Of a stretch of 8,176 nucleotides of DNA, positions 6,083 through 8,176 are shown one piece after another. The DNA lies in contig JAPUJL010000516.1 in assembly GCA_027296185.1 (NCBI GenBank), forward strand, positions 1 to 8,176. The letters run 5' to 3'. Origin of the DNA: SAR324 cluster bacterium. Its GTDB lineage: Bacteria; SAR324; JACQKK01. The notes under the pieces are model-generated. The model was given only the letters and a program-made list of their open reading frames with translations. It did not search any database and was not told the origin of the DNA. The position numbers and the translations under genes were made by a program. Every line of letters starts with the position of its first letter. Position 1 is the first letter of the stretch.

Positions 6083-7054
6083 ATGGAACGCCACGCCACA
6101 GGAACCGGCGGCGGAATTGCTCCCGTGGCTCCATCGAGCCCATGGATCGCGGTGGTGGGGGCCACGGCCAGTGGCAAGTCCGCTTTGGCCATCGAGTTGG
6201 CGGAGCGCTTCGGCGGGGAGATCGTCGGCACCGACTCGTTGCAGGTTTACCGCGGGCTGGACATCGGCACCGCCAAGCCCACCCCGGCGGAACGTGCCCG
6301 GATGCCCCATCACCTGATCGATGTCGCGGCGCCGGACGAGAGCTATTCCGCCGGCCGCTACACCGGGGACGCGCGGGCGGTCATCTCCCGCCTGGAGCGG
6401 GCCGGACGCGTGCCCGTCCTCTGCGGTGGAACGGGGCTCTACTTCAAGGCGCTCCTGCGCGGCCTGACGCCGATCCCAGCGATCCCGGACGCCTTGCGCC
6501 AGGCGGTGGCCGAACGCACCGAGCGGGAAGGGCTCGCCGCGGCCTACGCGGCGTTGGAAAAGGCCGATCCGGCATCCGCGGCGCGCATCCACCCTCACGA
6601 TACGGCCCGCATTCTTCGCGCGCTGGAGGTCTTCGAGGCCACCGGTGAGCCCCTGAGCGCCTTTCGGCAGCGGTCAACCTTCGGCGGCATGCCCTCGCAC
6701 GTGCTGTCCGTGGGGATCCAGTGGGAGCGCGCCACCCTGTACGAGCGGATCGGCCGGCGGGTGCAGCGCATGCTCGCGGCGGGCTGGGTCGCCGAGGTGC
6801 GGGAGCTACTGGCCCAGGGATACGGGCCGGAGCTCAAGCCCCTGCGCTCCATCGGCTATCGGGAGGTGGTGGAGCACCTCCAGGGCAGGCGCGCGGAATC
6901 GGAACTGGCGCCGGCCATCGCCACCCGCACCCGGCACTACGCCAAGCGGCAACTGACCTGGTTCCGAGGCCAGCCGGACATCTTCTGGGCGGAGCCGGGC
7001 CAGGAATCGGGCATTGTGGCCAAGGTTGAGGCGTTTCTCGAGCGCACGGGCTGA
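6083..7054 (+). CDS. miaA: tRNA dimethylallyltransferase MiaA
   Basis: MiaA transfers a dimethylallyl group to N6 of adenosine-37 in tRNAs that read codons starting with U, forming i6A37, which stabilises codon-anticodon pairing. From the ATG, 323 residues carry all the landmarks. These are the P-loop GATASGKS (26-33), DSLQVYRGLDIGTAKPT, MPHHLIDV followed by the YSAGRY segment, VLCGGTGLYFKALLRGL, RILRALEVFEATGEPLS, LRSIGYREVV and TRTRHYAKRQLTWFR. Length is normal. The start is not certain: GTG at 6065 is also in frame and would add six residues, and neither has a clear ribosome site, so the ATG is chosen by codon type. The gene follows the cupin on the same strand and may share its transcript. 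MiaA-type modification is known to raise the efficiency of several nonsense-suppressor tRNAs, which is of interest given the amber codon in argB, but no direct link is shown. Confidence 0.95.
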   Translation: MERHATGTGGGIAPVAPSSPWIAVVGATASGKSALAIELAERFGGEIVGTDSLQVYRGLDIGTAKPTPAERARMPHHLIDVAAPDESYSAGRYTGDARAVISRLERAGRVPVLCGGTGLYFKALLRGLTPIPAIPDALRQAVAERTEREGLAAAYAALEKADPASAARIHPHDTARILRALEVFEATGEPLSAFRQRSTFGGMPSHVLSVGIQWERATLYERIGRRVQRMLAAGWVAEVRELLAQGYGPELKPLRSIGYREVVEHLQGRRAESELAPAIATRTRHYAKRQLTWFRGQPDIFWAEPGQESGIVAKVEAFLERTG

Positions 7055-7107
7055 CCCTGGGGCGGGTCCTCGGCGGGCTGCGGCGGGGTATTCGCGGGCG
7101 GCCGCGC

Positions 7108-7113
7108 TATGAT
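7108..7113 (+). promoter_or_regulatory. Possible -10 element (TATGAT) upstream of the 127-aa gene
   Basis: TATGAT stands out in a very GC-rich stretch between miaA and the next gene, matching the sigma-70 -10 consensus TATAAT at five of six bases. No good TTGACA-like box lies 16-18 bases upstream (the bases there are G-rich), so recognition would need an activator or a different -35. It would give a leader of about 125 bases before the GTG at 7248. This is a weak call from sequence alone. Confidence 0.3.
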
Positions 7114-7247
7114 ACAACCGGTGAGGAATTCATCGGAACGAGGCCGATTCCCGGCCGGACGTCCCCGGCGGGAGGGGGCGCCCGCATCGGGATCGGGCCC
7201 GCCGGTGGCCTGGGCGAGGAGATCCGTCCATTGGGAGCGATTGCAAG

Positions 7248-7631
7248 GTGAAGATTCACAAGATCGGCAAGGAGAGCTTCTCCATCTTCGATTCGAGCCG
7301 CAAGGGCGAGAAGATGATGGTGCACTTCATTTGGGGGAAAAAGGATTTCCGCATTTACCTCCAGCCGGCGGACGGCACGCCCCCCTCCAACGAATCGTTT
7401 CCCATCGTCCATTCCGCTGCCGGCGACAAGGTGCAGGTCACCGGTTTGCAGTATCTGAACAATTTCGAGTGGTGCAATTACGATGCGGTCGCCAGTCACG
7501 GTCTTGCCGTCGAGGACGTGTGCTGGCTGCAGGGCAAGCGCAAGCGCTACGTGGAGTTGCCGAAAGACTTCATGGAGATCGCGGTGAAAATCGCCTGCCG
7601 CGAATTCGGTCTGGAGCGCAGGGCCGGTTGA
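7248..7631 (+). CDS. Hypothetical protein, 127 aa
   Basis: I do not recognise this family. The product is a soluble-looking protein of 127 aa with no signal peptide or membrane helix. It is basic and rich in aromatic residues: VHFIWGKKDFRIYLQ near the start, FEWCNYDA in the middle, VCWLQGKRKRYVELP later, and a predicted C-terminal helix (DFMEIAVKIACREFGLERR). The pattern suggests a mainly beta fold closed by a helix. Three cysteines are present but not in a CxxC arrangement. The start is GTG at 7248, with GGGAG (7233-7237) 10 bases upstream. No in-frame ATG gives a better start, because the first Met codons (within EKMMVHF) would cut into the aromatic region. It is separated from miaA by 193 bases, with a possible -10 element between. 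The composition and codon use look coding and like the neighbours. No function is assigned. Confidence 0.72.
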   Translation: MKIHKIGKESFSIFDSSRKGEKMMVHFIWGKKDFRIYLQPADGTPPSNESFPIVHSAAGDKVQVTGLQYLNNFEWCNYDAVASHGLAVEDVCWLQGKRKRYVELPKDFMEIAVKIACREFGLERRAG

Positions 7632-7690
7632 GCCCTGCTCATTCCGCGCGTGTTCCGTCCTCGTTTGCGAGCCACCAGCGGAGTCCGATC

Positions 7691-7795
7691 ATGCCCTTCT
7701 TCATCGCTCTCTTCTCCGTCGCCATCCTGGTGGCCGTCGTCGCGGTGGTGCTTCACCACCACTGGCAGGAGCGCCACGGCGACAACCACTTTTAG
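7691..7795 (+). CDS. 34-aa single-helix membrane peptide with a His-rich tail
   Basis: The frame MPFFIALFSVAILVAVVAVV is one uninterrupted membrane helix, followed by LHHHWQERHGDNHF and TAG. GGAG lies at 7680-7683, seven bases before the ATG, which supports translation. The tail carries five histidines among its last 13 residues, so metal binding or a pH-dependent role is possible. No family is recognised. Small one-helix proteins often attach to larger membrane complexes, but no partner is visible here. The gene is short, so chance cannot be excluded. The combination of ribosome site, helix and clean stop makes it more likely real than not. Confidence 0.58.
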   Translation: MPFFIALFSVAILVAVVAVVLHHHWQERHGDNHF

Positions 7796-7834
7796 GCGGG
7801 CGATCGCTCGCGCCGCGTTCGTGGGGGAACGCTC

Positions 7835-7966
7835 ATGGAATGCCGGCATTGTGGACAGGAAAATACTGTCCAAGCGCGTTTCTGTCTGAGCTGCGGCAAG
7901 CCGCTCGAGCCGCACTGTCCCTCCTCGACCACGCCGGCTACCACGGCGGGTGGGGCGCTTTCATAA
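7835..7966 (+). CDS. 43-aa zinc-ribbon peptide, possibly the cut-off start of a larger protein
   Basis: The sequence MECRHCGQENTVQARFCLSC with GKPLEPHCPS following is the classic N-terminal zinc-ribbon pattern CxxCGxEN...FCxxCGxPL. The zinc ligands are C3, C6, C17 and C20. In many bacteria this module begins longer proteins, such as class III adenylate cyclase-like or ATPase regulators, in which a second CPxC ribbon follows. Here C28-P-S is present, but the next expected Cys is Ser, and the frame runs into a Thr/Ala/Gly-rich tail and stops at TAA. It may be a free-standing zinc ribbon or the relic of a truncated gene. A G-rich ribosome site (7823-7828) precedes the ATG at 7835 by six bases. 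No continuation of a larger gene is recognisable in the other frames before 8050. Confidence 0.6.
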   Translation: MECRHCGQENTVQARFCLSCGKPLEPHCPSSTTPATTAGGALS

Positions 7967-8050
7967 CGGCGGAATGACGCTGGGGCGCACCGATTTGCCC
8001 GTTCGCCCGATTTCTCGAGCGGAATCGAGCACGTACCTCGGCTAACCGTT

Positions 8051-8176
8051 TTAATCCACGACGGGCGGGCGGCGCAGCGCGGTCTGGGTGGCTTGCTCGA
8101 AGGCGTGGGCCAGCTGGAGCACGGCGAAATCCTGCTGGTGGCGGCCCACGATCTGCAGCCCCACGGGCAGGCCCTC
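8051..8176 (-). CDS. Amidase-signature family protein, C-terminal end (5' part outside the window)
   Basis: On the - strand the last 41 residues of a protein enter from the right edge: GLPVGLQIVGR, then HQQDFAVLQLAHAFEQAT and a RRPP ending before TAA (complement of 8051-8053). GLPVGLQIVGR followed by a helix containing LAxAFEQAT is the characteristic C-terminus of amidase-signature enzymes (GatA, acetamidase/formamidase-type amidases and relatives), which hydrolyse or transfer amide nitrogen through a Ser-cisSer-Lys triad. The triad lies upstream, outside the window, so GatA cannot be separated from a stand-alone amidase. The gene converges with the + strand genes, with about 84 bases between it and the zinc-ribbon stop. 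I see no clear bidirectional terminator there. Confidence 0.9.
   Translation of the reverse strand, partial: EGLPVGLQIVGRHQQDFAVLQLAHAFEQATQTALRRPPVVD

Noticed and set aside
4006..6231. Open frame of 741 codons on the - strand
   Set aside because: It lies opposite argB, the kinase remnant, the cupin and the start of miaA, all recognised on the + strand. Its translation resembles no family and is a by-product of high GC at third positions.

Overview
The window is GC-rich bacterial chromosomal DNA, almost all coding on the + strand. It holds widely conserved genes (ftsZ, argB, miaA, and an amidase-family gene on the - strand) mixed with small or lineage-specific ones. The FtsZ, NAG kinase and MiaA sequences are typical of diderm-type, high-GC bacteria (Deltaproteobacteria, Acidobacteria, Nitrospirae/NC10-like lineages are all plausible), but nothing here fixes the phylum. 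No transposase, integrase, CRISPR array, tRNA or rRNA was seen.

Layout. 2-1039: 3' part of ftsZ, running in from the left edge, followed by a very strong hairpin (1065-1095). 1096-2078: about 1 kb with no convincing gene but several hairpins; it probably carries the promoter and leader of the next operon. 2079-5007: a tightly coupled operon of three loci, joined by two ATGA stop/start overlaps. They encode a six-helix membrane protein with a C-terminal FHA-like domain, a second membrane-anchored protein with two FHA-like domains, and N-acetylglutamate kinase (argB). 5008-5625: noncoding apart from a decayed, frameshifted 3' end of a sensor histidine kinase gene (5318-5525). 5626-7054: a small single-domain cupin and miaA. 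7055-7966: three small genes, namely a 127-aa unknown, a 34-aa one-helix membrane peptide and a 43-aa zinc-ribbon peptide. 8051-8176: the 3' end of an amidase-signature gene on the - strand, convergent with the rest.

The most notable observation is an in-frame TAG in the middle of an otherwise perfectly conserved argB. The family motif reads straight through the stop and both halves keep their catalytic residues. ftsZ, argB itself and the 34-aa gene all end naturally in TAG, so TAG is a normal stop here. The choices are therefore a local nonsense mutation or sequence error, amber readthrough, or a kinase made as two chains (an ATG lies 9 bases past the stop).

A second theme is the FHA pair. 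All three FHA-like domains lack most residues that bind phosphothreonine, which suggests structural or signalling modules that do not read phosphorylation in the usual way. Their translational coupling to argB is unexplained.
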